Below, in pieces: positions 25,202-33,687 of a DNA stretch of 63,887 nucleotides (position 1 is its first letter; each line of letters starts with the position of its first letter). The DNA lies in assembly GCA_964528755.1 (NCBI GenBank), contig CAZGWN010000006.1, positions 1 to 63,887 of the forward strand, in the 5' to 3' direction. The stretch is from Raineyella sp964528755. GTDB lineage: Bacteria; Actinomycetota; Actinomycetes; Propionibacteriales; Propionibacteriaceae. The notes under the pieces were generated by a model, which did no database searches, had not been told where the DNA came from, and worked only from the letters and a program-made list of their open reading frames with translations. A program made the translations under genes and the position numbers.

Positions 25202-26065
25202 GTGACCGAGCTGCCCTTCGAGCTGCCCTCTCCCGACGACGTCCGACTTGTGGTGACCGACATGGACGGCACCCTGCTCGACGCGGACAAGCGCGTCCCG
25301 GCCGACTTCTGGCCCCTGCTCGACCTCATGCACCACCGCGGGATCGTCTTCGTCCCCGCCAGCGGACGTCAGTACGCGACCCTGGCCCGGACCTTCACCG
25401 GCGACCTGGACGGGATGACGGTGATCGCCGAGAACGGCGCCTACGTCGTGCGCGACGGTCACGAACTCGCCTCGACCCCGCTGGATCGTCGCATGGCGAT
25501 GGCGATGGTCGAGGCGGCCCGTCGGGTCGCTGCCGACGGGCGGGACGTCGGCACCGTGCTGTGCGGCAAGCGGTCGGCGTACGTGGAACGGACCGACCCG
25601 GCCTTCCTCGCCCACAGTGAGCCCTACTATGCGGCGCTGGAGCGGGTGACCGACCTGACCGCCGCCGACGACGAGATCCTCAAGGTGGCGGTGTTCGACT
25701 TCGGCAACGCCGCCGAGGTGGTGGCCCCGGCACTGGAGGCGGTGCTCGGCGAGCCCGGCCGGGCGCCGGGCGAGGCCCAGGTGGTGGTCTCCGGCGAACA
25801 CTGGACCGACGTGATGGCACCCCGGGTGAGCAAGGGCGACGCGGTCGAGAGGCTCCAGGCCGAGTTGGGCGTCGGGCCCGACCAGACCGTGGCGTTCGGC
25901 GACTACCTCAACGACCTGACCATGCTGGATGCCGCCGCCTGGTCCTTCGCGGTGGCCGGTGCCCACCCACTGGTCCGGGAGCGGGCACGCTACCTGGCGC
26001 CGGCGAACACCGACCACGGGGTCGTCCGGGTCCTGCAGCAACTGTTCGCCGGGAGCGACCGGTAG
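25202..26065 (+). CDS. Cof-type HAD hydrolase
   Basis: The 287-residue protein is a HAD phosphatase of the Cof/IIB type. Motif I is DMDGTLLD (Asp20 and Asp22). Motif II is in VPASGRQYATL. A type IIB cap is inserted in the middle, motif III Lys is in RVSKGDAVERL, and motif IV is GDYLNDLTML. Such enzymes dephosphorylate sugar phosphates, flavin mononucleotide or pyridoxal phosphate with low specificity. The start is GTG 25202. The next gene follows after 13 bases. Confidence 0.88.
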   Translation: MTELPFELPSPDDVRLVVTDMDGTLLDADKRVPADFWPLLDLMHHRGIVFVPASGRQYATLARTFTGDLDGMTVIAENGAYVVRDGHELASTPLDRRMAMAMVEAARRVAADGRDVGTVLCGKRSAYVERTDPAFLAHSEPYYAALERVTDLTAADDEILKVAVFDFGNAAEVVAPALEAVLGEPGRAPGEAQVVVSGEHWTDVMAPRVSKGDAVERLQAELGVGPDQTVAFGDYLNDLTMLDAAAWSFAVAGAHPLVRERARYLAPANTDHGVVRVLQQLFAGSDR

Positions 26066-26078
26066 CACACTGGTGGGC

Positions 26079-26855
26079 ATGGACGCCGGCGACATCCACG
26101 ACGACTTCACCGGGCCCGTGCTCGACCCGCGGCGGTGGGTGGCGCACTACCTACCGCAGTGGACGGTGCCGCAACGGTCGGCCGCGCGCTACGACCTCGT
26201 CCCCGACGGCTCGGCCCCGGGTGGCCTGCGGCTGCGTATCGACGCCGACCAGCCGGCCTGGCGGGAGGCCGACGGTCCGATGCGGGTGAGCAACATCCAG
26301 ACCGGACTGTTCTCCGGCCCGCCCGGTTCGGACCGCGGGACGCACCGGCACCGGACCGACGGGCTGCACGTGGTGACCGAACAACCGTTGCGACGACTCT
26401 GGACACCGACGGCCGGCCACGTCGCCGTACGGGCGAGCGCCGCCGCCGACCCGGCGTGCATGCTCGGCATCTGGCTGGTCGGTCTCGAGGCGTCCGATCC
26501 CGCGGACTCGGGCGAGCTCTGCCTGGCCGAGGTCTTCGGCGACCGGGTCGGGCCCGCTCACAGCATCGTCCGGGTCGGGGTGAAGGCCCACCACGATCCG
26601 CGCCTGGTCGACGAGATCCTCGACGTCGAACTCCCGATCGATGCCACCGGGCCACACACCTATGCGCTGCGGTGGTCGGCCTCGGGCGCGGAGTTCTCGG
26701 TGGACGGGCAGCCCGTGCTGGCCACCGGCCAGCACCTCGGCTACGAGCTGCAGCTGATGATCGATCTGTTCGAGTTCCCCGGCACCGATCGGCGGTCGAG
26801 CGACGACTACCCCAAGACGGCGATCATCCACTCCGTCACCGGGGGGCCATCCTGA
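26079..26855 (+). CDS. GH16-fold (concanavalin A-like) protein lacking the usual catalytic motif
   Basis: The 258-residue protein has the strand pattern of the GH16/laminarinase-like jelly roll: DDFTGPVLDPRRWVAHYLPQW at the N-terminus, HVAVRASAAADPACMLGIWLVG in the middle, and TYALRWSASGAEFSVDG near residue 200. At the place where GH16 enzymes have the ExDxxE catalytic motif the sequence reads ELCLAEVFG; the central Asp is replaced by Cys. No signal peptide is seen, so it is probably cytoplasmic. It may bind sugar without cleaving it. It follows the HAD gene by 13 bases. Confidence 0.6.
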   Translation: MDAGDIHDDFTGPVLDPRRWVAHYLPQWTVPQRSAARYDLVPDGSAPGGLRLRIDADQPAWREADGPMRVSNIQTGLFSGPPGSDRGTHRHRTDGLHVVTEQPLRRLWTPTAGHVAVRASAAADPACMLGIWLVGLEASDPADSGELCLAEVFGDRVGPAHSIVRVGVKAHHDPRLVDEILDVELPIDATGPHTYALRWSASGAEFSVDGQPVLATGQHLGYELQLMIDLFEFPGTDRRSSDDYPKTAIIHSVTGGPS

Positions 26856-26892
26856 CCGCGGTCCGCCGCGGCACACCGACGCGGGGCGTGGG

Positions 26893-27915
26893 CTACCGAG
26901 CGGCGGCACCCCGACCGACCGGTGGATCTGCCGCCAGCGCCCGCAGCATCCGGGTGATGATTTCGCGCAACTGGGTGCGGCCCGGTTCGGCCAGATCGGT
27001 AACGTACTCCACGCCTTCGGGGATCCACGCCAGCGCGGCCATCGTCTCGCGGACGTCCCAGCCGGCGACCGGCCAGCGGGTGTGGTCGTCGTCCTCGGCG
27101 GTAGCGCCCCGCGCCCAGGGCCCGAAGTAGGCCCGCATCCGCTCCAGCGGCATAGCCAGCACGGCGTCGGTCGGAGTGGCCGCCCATCGGCCCGACCGCG
27201 CGGAGGCGACGCGTTCGCGGACCTCCTCGGCGCTCATCTGCCTCGCCGGGAACAGCACGGTGGTGTGCTCGACATCGCGCAGCCGGTCGATCCGGAACGT
27301 CCGCCAGTCGTCGCGGTCGCGGTCCCAGGCGAGCAGGTACCAGGTCCGCCCGGTCGGGACGAGTGCCTGCGGTTCGACCCGACGGCGGGTCACCTCACCG
27401 GAGGCCGACTGGTAGGTGAACCTGATCCGCTCGTGGTCGCGGCAGGCGAGGGCGAGGTCTCCCAGGACGTCGCCGGACACGGCCGGTCCTCGATCCCGCC
27501 GGTCCCCCGCGCCCCCACCGGCCCCGGCGGGACGTACGGCGGCGCTGAGCGCGTTGACCCGACGCCGCAGCGGCGCGGGCAGGACCTGCTCGAGTTTGGC
27601 CAGGGCGGTGATGGTGTCCTCCGACCCGGACACCAGGCGCTGGGAGGCGACCAGGCGCAATCCGATGGCCAGCGCGACCGCCTCGTCGTCGGTGAGCAGC
27701 AGCGGCGGCAGGGCGGCACCGGCCTCCAGGCGGTAGCCCCCGGCGGTGCCCGGGGCGGACTCGATCCGGTAGCCCAGTTCGCGCAGCCGATCGATGTCGC
27801 GGCGTACGGTCCGCTCGGTGACCTGGAGCCGCCCGGCCAGCTCGGCGCCGGTCCAGTGCCGGTGCGTCTGGAGGAGGTTGAGCAGGGCGAGCGCCCGTGA
27901 GGTGGTGTCCGACAT
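26893..27915 (-). CDS. WYL-domain (YafY-type) regulator divergent from an ABC exporter
   Basis: The 340-residue regulator has an N-terminal helix-turn-helix (ALALLNLLQTHRHWTGAELAGRL, TERTVRRDIDRLRELGY), a glycine-rich linker near residue 135, and a WYL domain (VEPQALVPTGRTWYLLAWDRDRDDWRTFRIDRL). It has the same architecture as the regulator at 19001 but is clearly a different paralogue. It is divergent from a drug-exporter-like ABC operon with 61 bases between starts. That gap contains an inverted repeat, so it very likely regulates the exporter. Confidence 0.87.
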   Translation of the reverse strand: MSDTTSRALALLNLLQTHRHWTGAELAGRLQVTERTVRRDIDRLRELGYRIESAPGTAGGYRLEAGAALPPLLLTDDEAVALAIGLRLVASQRLVSGSEDTITALAKLEQVLPAPLRRRVNALSAAVRPAGAGGGAGDRRDRGPAVSGDVLGDLALACRDHERIRFTYQSASGEVTRRRVEPQALVPTGRTWYLLAWDRDRDDWRTFRIDRLRDVEHTTVLFPARQMSAEEVRERVASARSGRWAATPTDAVLAMPLERMRAYFGPWARGATAEDDDHTRWPVAGWDVRETMAALAWIPEGVEYVTDLAEPGRTQLREIITRMLRALAADPPVGRGAAAR

Positions 27916-27937
27916 GTCCCCATTTTGCTCGGGAAAG

Positions 27938-27954
27938 CGGACATGATCTGTCCG
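27938..27954. promoter_or_regulatory. CGGACA/TGTCCG inverted repeat in the WYL-ABC divergent gap
   Basis: CGGACA-N5-TGTCCG is a perfect 6-bp inverted repeat in the 61-base gap. Further GGACA/TGTCC half-sites occur at the start of the regulator gene. This is a candidate operator for the WYL protein controlling both directions. Confidence 0.45.
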
Positions 27955-27976
27955 GGTCGAACCCTAGCGTGGGGAC

Positions 27977-29071
27977 ATGGCAGAACCCATCATCGAGGCG
28001 CGCGGCCTCACCAAGCACTTCACCGTCGGCCGGCGAACCGTCGAGGCGGTCAGCGATCTCAGCTTCGCGGTGGCGCCCGGAGAGTTGGTCGCCTTCCTCG
28101 GGCCCAACGGCGCAGGCAAGTCCACCAGCCTGCGCATGCTCACCACCCTGATCGAGCCGACCGCCGGCGATGCCCGGGTGGCCGGCCACGACATCCGGCG
28201 CGAGGCGGCGGCCGTACGGGCCCGGATCGGCTACGTCGGCCAGCTCACCAGCGGCAGCTATGCCCAGCGGGCGCGCGACGAGCTGCTCGCCCAGGGCGCC
28301 TTCCACGGCATGTCGCCGGCGGCGTCCCGGCGGCGGGCCGACGATCTCATCGAGTCCCTCGACCTGGCCCCGTTCGCCACTCGTACCGTCCAGAAGCTTT
28401 CCGGTGGCCAGAAGCGGCGCCTCGACGTCGCTCTCGGCCTGATGCATGCGCCACCGCTGCTGTTCCTCGACGAGCCCTCCACCGGGCTCGACCCGCAGAG
28501 CCGCGCCAATCTGTGGCAGCACATCCTCGACCTGCGCAGTGAGCACGGCACGACGATCTTCCTCACCACCCACTACCTGGAGGAGGCGGACCGCTGGGCC
28601 GAACGGGTAATGGTGATGGACCGCGGCCGGGTGGTCGCCGACGACACCGCGGCCCGGCTGAAGTCCGAACTTGCCGGCGACACCCTGACGATCGAACTGC
28701 CGTCGACCGCGGAGGCCGATCGGGCCGCGGATGTCCTGGCCCGGCTCGTCGGGGGCGGCGGGCCCACCGGGGAGGCCGTGGGCCGTACCGGGGAGGCATC
28801 GATCACCGTCACCCGCCCCGACGGCAGCCGGCTGCTCCCGCAGGCTCTGCGCACCCTCGACGAGGCCGGCCTGCACGCGGTCAGTGCCACCGGCGTGCCG
28901 CCGACCCTCGACGACGTCTTCCTCGCCCTGACTGGTCGGACGCTGCGGGAATCCGACCACGGGGACGGGGCCGGTGGGGAGAGCGGCACCTCCGAGAGCG
29001 GCACCTCCGGGAGCGACCCGTCCGAACCCGCCGCCGCCACTGACCCGGCCACCGAAGGAGCCTACCGATGA
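27977..29071 (+). CDS. ABC exporter ATP-binding protein (DrrA-like)
   Basis: The 364-residue ATPase has Walker A GPNGAGKST (42-50), the signature LSGGQKRRLDVALGLMH (about residues 135-151), Walker B LLFLDEPSTGLDP and the H-loop TTHYLEEADR. A C-terminal extension follows, as in daunorubicin-resistance DrrA and related drug exporters, ending in a Gly/Ser-rich tail. It pairs with the permease that starts four bases before its stop. Substrate unknown; antibiotic or lipid export is the usual role of the family. Confidence 0.9.
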   Translation: MAEPIIEARGLTKHFTVGRRTVEAVSDLSFAVAPGELVAFLGPNGAGKSTSLRMLTTLIEPTAGDARVAGHDIRREAAAVRARIGYVGQLTSGSYAQRARDELLAQGAFHGMSPAASRRRADDLIESLDLAPFATRTVQKLSGGQKRRLDVALGLMHAPPLLFLDEPSTGLDPQSRANLWQHILDLRSEHGTTIFLTTHYLEEADRWAERVMVMDRGRVVADDTAARLKSELAGDTLTIELPSTAEADRAADVLARLVGGGGPTGEAVGRTGEASITVTRPDGSRLLPQALRTLDEAGLHAVSATGVPPTLDDVFLALTGRTLRESDHGDGAGGESGTSESGTSGSDPSEPAAATDPATEGAYR

Positions 29072-29859
29072 GCACCGACACCGCACCCGCCGACACTGAC
29101 CTCCGCCCCACTCCTGTCCGGGACACCTGGCACGTGATGGTCCGGGAACTGCGCCCGGTGCTGCGGGACCCGTTCTCCGTCACCTTCGGGCTCGTGCAGC
29201 CGCTGGTCTTCCTCGGTCTGTACGCCCCGTTGCTCATCGGCGGCTCGGACCAGCCGGCCGGACAGGTGCTGCAGTGGTTCGTACCCGGTGTACTGGTGAT
29301 GATCGTGCTGTTCGGCACCGGCACCGTCGGCTCCAACCTGCAGTACGAGATGATGACCGGCTCCCACGAACGCACCCTCGTCGCGCCCCTGTCGCGACCG
29401 GCGCTGCTGGTCGGCCGGGCCCTCAAGGAGATCGTGCCGATCCTGGCCCAGTCGCTCATCATCGTGCTGGTCTCGATGCCTTTCGGTTTCCGGCCGCACC
29501 CGGGCGGGTTGGTCCTGGGCCTGCTCGTGCTGACCGTCTTCGGCGTCGGCCTGGGTTCACTGTCCTACGCCCTGGCCCTGGCCACCAAGGGGCGCGACTG
29601 GGTCTTCTGGGCCGTCCAGCAGTCGTTGATCTTCCCGCTGCTCATCCTCTCCGGGATGCTTCTGCCGCTCGACGCCGGGCCGGGGTGGATGCGGCTCGTC
29701 GCCGCGTTCAACCCGATCAACTGGGTGACCCGCGCCGAGCGAGCGGCGATCAGCGGAGAGCTCACCGACCCGGTGGTCGCCTGGGGCATCCTGTCCGCAA
29801 TGGCGCTGGCGACGGTCGGTCTGATCGTCGGCATCCGCGGGATGCGGCGCAGCAACTGA
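29068..29859 (+). CDS. ABC-2 type permease (DrrB-like)
   Basis: The 263-residue membrane protein has about six transmembrane segments and the ABC-2 signature region (YEMMTGSHERTLVAPLSRPALLVGRALKE, then ILSGMLLPLDAGPGWM). It is translationally coupled to the ATPase by an ATGA overlap. The two would dimerise to form an efflux pump. A 58-bp palindrome lies 70 bases downstream. Confidence 0.9.
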   Translation: MSTDTAPADTDLRPTPVRDTWHVMVRELRPVLRDPFSVTFGLVQPLVFLGLYAPLLIGGSDQPAGQVLQWFVPGVLVMIVLFGTGTVGSNLQYEMMTGSHERTLVAPLSRPALLVGRALKEIVPILAQSLIIVLVSMPFGFRPHPGGLVLGLLVLTVFGVGLGSLSYALALATKGRDWVFWAVQQSLIFPLLILSGMLLPLDAGPGWMRLVAAFNPINWVTRAERAAISGELTDPVVAWGILSAMALATVGLIVGIRGMRRSN

Positions 29860-29928
29860 GCCAACGGCGCGCTGCCGGGTGCTCACCGGGCGCTCACCTG
29901 GCGGTCGCCGGGTGCTCACCGGCCAGCG

Positions 29929-29986
29929 GCCACACCTTGTTTCATGAGCCACAAGTCGACTTGTGGCTCATGAAACAAGGTGTGGC
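29929..29986. repeat. 58-bp perfect palindrome
   Basis: Bases 29929-29957 (GCCACACCTTGTTTCATGAG... ending AAGTC) are followed at once by their exact reverse complement through 29986, centred on GTCGAC. There is no spacer. Its GC content is close to 50 percent, clearly below the surroundings. It could act as a terminator for the ABC exporter operon, although no T-tract follows, or extrude as a cruciform. A 15-bp tandem repeat begins 4 bases later. Confidence 0.9.
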
Positions 29987-29990
29987 TTCT

Positions 29991-30090
29991 GGCCACCAGG
30001 GCCAACGCCACCAGGGCCAACGCCACCAGGGCCAACGCCACCCGGGCCAACGCCACCAGGGCCAACGCCACCCGGGCCAACGCCACCCGT
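29991..30090. repeat. 15-bp tandem repeat, about 6.5 copies
   Basis: The unit GCCACC(A/C)GGGCCAAC is repeated with exact 15-base spacing from 29991 (starts at 29991, 30006, 30021, 30036, 30051 and 30066, with a partial copy at 30081). Sequence variants alternate A and C at one position. The period is a multiple of three, so all six frames stay open through it. This explains long spurious reading frames here, and I see no gene. It lies between the palindrome and the hemerythrin promoter. Confidence 0.9.
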
Positions 30091-30104
30091 CCCGCCCCTG
30101 TACA

Positions 30105-30120
30105 TGTGATGCAGATCACC
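30105..30120. promoter_or_regulatory. CRP/GlxR-like site and possible -10 upstream of the hemerythrin gene
   Basis: TGTGA-N6-TCACC matches the CRP/GlxR consensus TGTGA-N6-TCACA at 9 of 10 positions. A TATGCT hexamer at 30122-30127 could be the -10 of a promoter for the hemerythrin-like gene at 30172. A site this close to the -10 would more likely repress than activate. Confidence 0.5.
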
Positions 30121-30171
30121 GTATGCTCGCCTTGGCGCACGCCAGGTGCCCCCCGACCCGGAGGTCGACCG

Positions 30172-30894
30172 ATGTCCATCACGTACGAGTCCGCCCCGGG
30201 CGAAACCCCGCCCCCGGTCCCGGCCGGGCCTCGCCTGTGCAACGGCCGCGACATGCGGGTGCTGCACAACGCCTTCCTGTGGGCCTACACCGAGGCGCCG
30301 GGCTGGATCCGTTCGACCCCGGCCGGCGACACGCAGCACAGCGGGTTCGTCGGTCAGGTCCTCGCCGATCTCGACGCCACCCTCCACGTCCACCACGAGG
30401 GCGAGGACGAACTCCTCTGGGACAAGCTCGAACAGCGGGCGCCGGCCTGTGCCCTGCACGTGGGTCAGATGCGCGAACAACACGCCCGGGTGGCCGCGCT
30501 GCTGGAGCGCGCAACCCCGCTGCTGGCCGACTGGCGCACCACTGCCGACCCCTCCCTCGGCGGACGGCTGGCCGGAGCGTACGAGGAGATGGCCGCGGTG
30601 CTGCGCATCCACCTGCGCCGCGAGGTCGTCGAGATCGTGCCGGTCGCGGAGAAGGTGATCACCGAGGAGGAATGGCAGTCGCTGGCCGACCACGGCACCG
30701 CGGCCATCCCGAAGAGTCGCCTGCTCCCCCAGCTCGGGATGCTGCTGGCCAACGCGTCGCCCGAGGATCGCAGGGAGTTCGTCGCGGTCATCCCGGTACC
30801 GATCCGCTGGCTCTATCGACTGGTCGGCCGCCGGCAGTACGCCCGGCTGTATCGGCGCCTGTACCCCGGCCGGCCGGTGCCGGAGACCATCTGA
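30172..30894 (+). CDS. Hemerythrin HHE domain protein
   Basis: The 240-residue helical protein has the hemerythrin-like His/Glu pattern: an early RVLHNAFLW helix, HVHHEGEDELLWDKLE near residue 65, HVGQMREQHARV near 90 and IHLRREVVEIVPV near 145. Such di-iron proteins bind or sense oxygen, nitric oxide or peroxide. The C-terminal 80 residues are an additional domain with basic and aromatic residues. ATG 30172 has GAGG about 7 bases upstream. A convergent terminator separates it from metI. Role in oxidative or nitrosative stress is inferred. Confidence 0.78.
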   Translation: MSITYESAPGETPPPVPAGPRLCNGRDMRVLHNAFLWAYTEAPGWIRSTPAGDTQHSGFVGQVLADLDATLHVHHEGEDELLWDKLEQRAPACALHVGQMREQHARVAALLERATPLLADWRTTADPSLGGRLAGAYEEMAAVLRIHLRREVVEIVPVAEKVITEEEWQSLADHGTAAIPKSRLLPQLGMLLANASPEDRREFVAVIPVPIRWLYRLVGRRQYARLYRRLYPGRPVPETI

Positions 30895-30901
30895 GACCGC
30901 C

Positions 30902-30928
30902 CCGGGTCCCCCGGTCAGGGGGACCCGG
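30902..30928. terminator. Bidirectional terminator between hemerythrin gene and metI
   Basis: CCGGGTCCCCC and GGGGGACCCGG form a perfect 11-bp stem with a 5-base loop, in the 41-base gap between two converging genes. Confidence 0.7.
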
Positions 30929-30935
30929 CATCCAA

Positions 30936-31592
30936 CTACCGCCGGAGCACCTTCCGCGCTCCCCAGTTGCCCAGCACCTGCGCCAGCTGGACGATGACGA
31001 TGATGACCGCAACGGTGATCCAGGTGACAGCCCAGTTGTACTGCTGGTAGCCGTAGGTGATGGCGAAGTCACCGAGGCCGCCACCGCCGATCACGCCGGC
31101 CATGGCCGACATGTCGACGATGCCGATGAACATGAAGGTGTAGCCGAGGATGAGCGGGCCGAGCGCCTCCGGCACCAGCACACTCCAGATGATCCGCAGC
31201 CGGCCGGCCCCCATCGCCCGCGCCGCCTCGATCACCCCGGGGTCGACCGTGACCAGGTTCTGCTCGACGACCCGAGCGATGGCGAACGTCGCCATGAAGG
31301 CCATCGGGAAGACCGCGGCCGGGGTCCCGATCGTCGTCCCGACGACCAGGAGGGTCAGCGGGCCGACCGCGGTGATGAAGATGACGAACGGGATCGGTCG
31401 GACGATGTTGACCAGCACGTTGAGGATCCAGTACACCGCCGGCTGGGAATACAGGTTCCCGCGCCGGGTGACGTACAGGCCCACCCCGACGATCAGGCCC
31501 AGCAGGCCACCGATGACGACGGTGATCAGCACCATCACCAAGGTCTGGATCAGCGCGGTGATGAAGGTGGGGCCGAGCAGTTCCCAGTCCAT
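30936..31592 (-). CDS. metI: D-methionine ABC transporter permease
   Basis: The 218-residue inner-membrane protein has five to six transmembrane segments and the EAA loop of MetI permeases (EAARAMGAGRLRIIWSVLVPEALGPL, near residue 122). With MetN and MetQ it forms the MUT-family importer for D- and L-methionine. Its ATG overlaps the metN stop by ATGA. It is the last gene of metQ-metN-metI. Confidence 0.92.
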   Translation of the reverse strand: MDWELLGPTFITALIQTLVMVLITVVIGGLLGLIVGVGLYVTRRGNLYSQPAVYWILNVLVNIVRPIPFVIFITAVGPLTLLVVGTTIGTPAAVFPMAFMATFAIARVVEQNLVTVDPGVIEAARAMGAGRLRIIWSVLVPEALGPLILGYTFMFIGIVDMSAMAGVIGGGGLGDFAITYGYQQYNWAVTWITVAVIIVIVQLAQVLGNWGARKVLRR

Positions 31593-32686
31593 CAGGCGTT
31601 CTCCCGTCCGTGGTCGATGATCTCGGTCCGCTCCCGCAGCCGCGCCAGCAGGTCCGCCACGTCGGCGTCCGACCCGACGAACTCGTACGTCAGCGATCCG
31701 AACGGTCGACGGGCGACCTCCTGGATCCCGCCGTGGACGACCCGCGCCCGTACGGGCGAGTTCTGCAGCAGATCGAAGATCGTACCGAGTGACGAGCCGT
31801 CACCGTTGTTCTCGACCACCTTGACGGTGACCAGCCGGCCGGGATGGCGACCGCGCAGCCGTTCCAACGTCTCGGCGTCGGGCAGGTCTCGCAGGGCACT
31901 GTGCACGAAGCCCTTCGCCGCCTCGTGCCGGGGGTTGGCGAAGACCTGGTAGACGTCACCCTGCTCGATGATGTGGCCGTTCTCCATCACCAGCACCCGG
32001 TCACAGATGGACTTGACCACCTCGGGCTCGTGGGTGATGACGACGATGGTCGTGCCGAGACGCTCGTTGATCTGCCGGAGCAGGGCGAGCACGTCCTGGG
32101 TGGTCTCCGGATCGAGGGCGCTGGTGGCCTCGTCGGCCAGCAGGATGCTCGGCCGGGTGGCCAGGGCCCGGGCGATGCCGACGCGCTGCTTCTGGCCGCC
32201 GGAGAGCTGGGACGGGTAGCGCCGGGACAGGTCGGCCAGTCCGACGAACCTCAGCAACTCCTCGATCCGGGCATTGCGCTCCGCCTTCGGCACCCGCGCC
32301 AGCCGCAGCGGGTAGCCGACGTTGCCGGCCACCGTACGGGAGCTGAACAGGTTGAACTGCTGGAAGATCATGCCGACGTCGGCGCGGACCCTGCGCAGGT
32401 CCGCCTCGCTGAGGGCGGTGACGTCGCGGCCATGGACGTAGACGTGTCCCTCGTCGGCACCTTCGAGCGCATTGATGAGCCGGACCAGGGTGCTCTTGCC
32501 GGCTCCGGAGTATCCGATGACACCCGTGACGGAGCCGCCGACGACGTCGAAACTGACGTCGTCGACGGCAACCGTCCCCCCCGGGAATCGCTTGGTGGCA
32601 TGGACGAAGCGGATCACCGCATCGTCCCCGCGTCCCGCGTGCGGTCCAGCGGCGCCACCGGCGACAGGTTCAGCGACCGGGGCCAT
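31592..32686 (-). CDS. metN: Methionine ABC transporter ATP-binding protein
   Basis: The 364-residue ATPase has Walker A GYSGAGKST near residue 58, signature LSGGQKQRVGIARAL, Walker B ILLADEATSALDP and H-loop VVITHEPEVV. The C-terminal NIL domain (about residues 285-355) lets MetN sense intracellular methionine and shut the transporter by trans-inhibition. An N-terminal Ala/Gly-rich extension of about 20 residues precedes the ATPase. The start is 4 bases after the metQ stop. Confidence 0.93.
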   Translation of the reverse strand: MAPVAEPVAGGAAGPHAGRGDDAVIRFVHATKRFPGGTVAVDDVSFDVVGGSVTGVIGYSGAGKSTLVRLINALEGADEGHVYVHGRDVTALSEADLRRVRADVGMIFQQFNLFSSRTVAGNVGYPLRLARVPKAERNARIEELLRFVGLADLSRRYPSQLSGGQKQRVGIARALATRPSILLADEATSALDPETTQDVLALLRQINERLGTTIVVITHEPEVVKSICDRVLVMENGHIIEQGDVYQVFANPRHEAAKGFVHSALRDLPDAETLERLRGRHPGRLVTVKVVENNGDGSSLGTIFDLLQNSPVRARVVHGGIQEVARRPFGSLTYEFVGSDADVADLLARLRERTEIIDHGRENA

Positions 32687-32689
32687 CGA

Positions 32690-33580
32690 TCACTTGCCCG
32701 CGGCGGAGATGTTGTTCTGGATCTCCGTGAGCGTGGCCTGCAGGTCCTCCGGCGTATTGGTCTTGAACACACCATCGTCGCCGAGATCCTTGCGGATCGC
32801 CGCCTCGACCTCGGGATCGTGGTAGAGGTCGGCCAGCTTGCGGTAGGTCGGGTTGTCCTTGTCCGCCGCGCGGGACACGAACGCGTTGATGTACGGCTTG
32901 TACTGATCGGCGTTGACGTCGTCGGCGTAGATGATGTTGTCCTTGGTCAACTTCGCGGCGGTTGCGTAGTTGTTGTTCTCCACCGCGGCCTCGACGCTGG
33001 GCAGGTTCTGCGCGGTCTGGCTCGCGTCGATCGGGACCACGGTGACCTTGGCGTCGGTGATCTCGGCCGGGGTGGACAGCGAGGTACCACCGTCCTTCAG
33101 GGTGATCAGCCCGGCGGACTGCAGCACCAGCAGGGCGCGCGCCTGATTGGTCGGATCGTTCGGGATGGCGACCTTGCCGTCGGCCGGGATCTCCTCCGGC
33201 GACTTGTGCTTGCTGGAGTACAGCGGCAGCGGATAGACGGCCGTCGCCCCGATCGGCGTCAGCGTGTCGTTGTTCTCGACGTTGTACTGCGCCAGGTACT
33301 GCAGGTGCTGGAACTCGTTGAGGTCCAACTGGCCCTGGGACAGCGCCGGATTGGGCTGGTTGTAGTCGCCGAAGTTGACGAACTCGACGTCGATCCCCTC
33401 GTCCTTCGCCTTCTGCTTGTAGACCTGCCAGTACGGCTCGGCGCCGTCGGCGACACCGATCTTCACCGGCTTGCTCGACGCGCTGTCGCCGGCCGCCGGG
33501 GTTGCCGAACCGGACGAGCAGGCGGACGTCAGCGCAACCAGCAGCACGGCCACTCCGGCCACCAACCTCTTGACGGACAT
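32690..33580 (-). CDS. metQ: Methionine-binding lipoprotein
   Basis: The 296-residue substrate-binding protein of the MetQ/NlpA family starts with a lipoprotein signal (KRLVAGVAVLLVALTSAC, lipid-modified Cys near residue 20). Family blocks follow: KPVKIGVADGAEPYWQVYKQ, FVNFGDYNQPNPALSQGQLD and IPNDPTNQARALLVLQSAGL. The ATG at 33580 is chosen because AAGGAG lies eight bases upstream; starts further upstream lack a signal peptide. It delivers methionine to MetI-MetN. Confidence 0.92.
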   Translation of the reverse strand: MSVKRLVAGVAVLLVALTSACSSGSATPAAGDSASSKPVKIGVADGAEPYWQVYKQKAKDEGIDVEFVNFGDYNQPNPALSQGQLDLNEFQHLQYLAQYNVENNDTLTPIGATAVYPLPLYSSKHKSPEEIPADGKVAIPNDPTNQARALLVLQSAGLITLKDGGTSLSTPAEITDAKVTVVPIDASQTAQNLPSVEAAVENNNYATAAKLTKDNIIYADDVNADQYKPYINAFVSRAADKDNPTYRKLADLYHDPEVEAAIRKDLGDDGVFKTNTPEDLQATLTEIQNNISAAGK

Positions 33581-33658
33581 CAACATTTCTCCTTGTCGGC
33601 ACTCTTCGCGAACGACGCCGGCCGTGGCTGACGGACAGCCGCCGGACATCTGCGGATA

Positions 33659-33687
33659 ATCCTATGAGATGGGAACCATTGCTGCAA
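33659..33687 (-). promoter_or_regulatory. Candidate promoter of metQNI
   Basis: On the minus strand TTGCAG and TAGGAT are separated by 17 bases, a good sigma-70-type match, about 80 bases upstream of metQ. I looked for a SAM riboswitch in the leader and did not recognise one. Confidence 0.5.

Noticed and set aside
29991..30090. CRISPR-like array
   Set aside because: The unit is a 15-bp direct tandem repeat without unique spacers, and no cas genes are present.
29274..31952. An 892-codon plus-strand frame through the ABC permease, tandem repeats and antisense metI/metN
   Set aside because: It has no family similarity and is antisense to recognised genes; the 15-bp repeat keeps all frames open.
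33598..33658. SAM riboswitch in the metQ leader
   Set aside because: I could not find the conserved core of known SAM riboswitches; a simple promoter explains the region.
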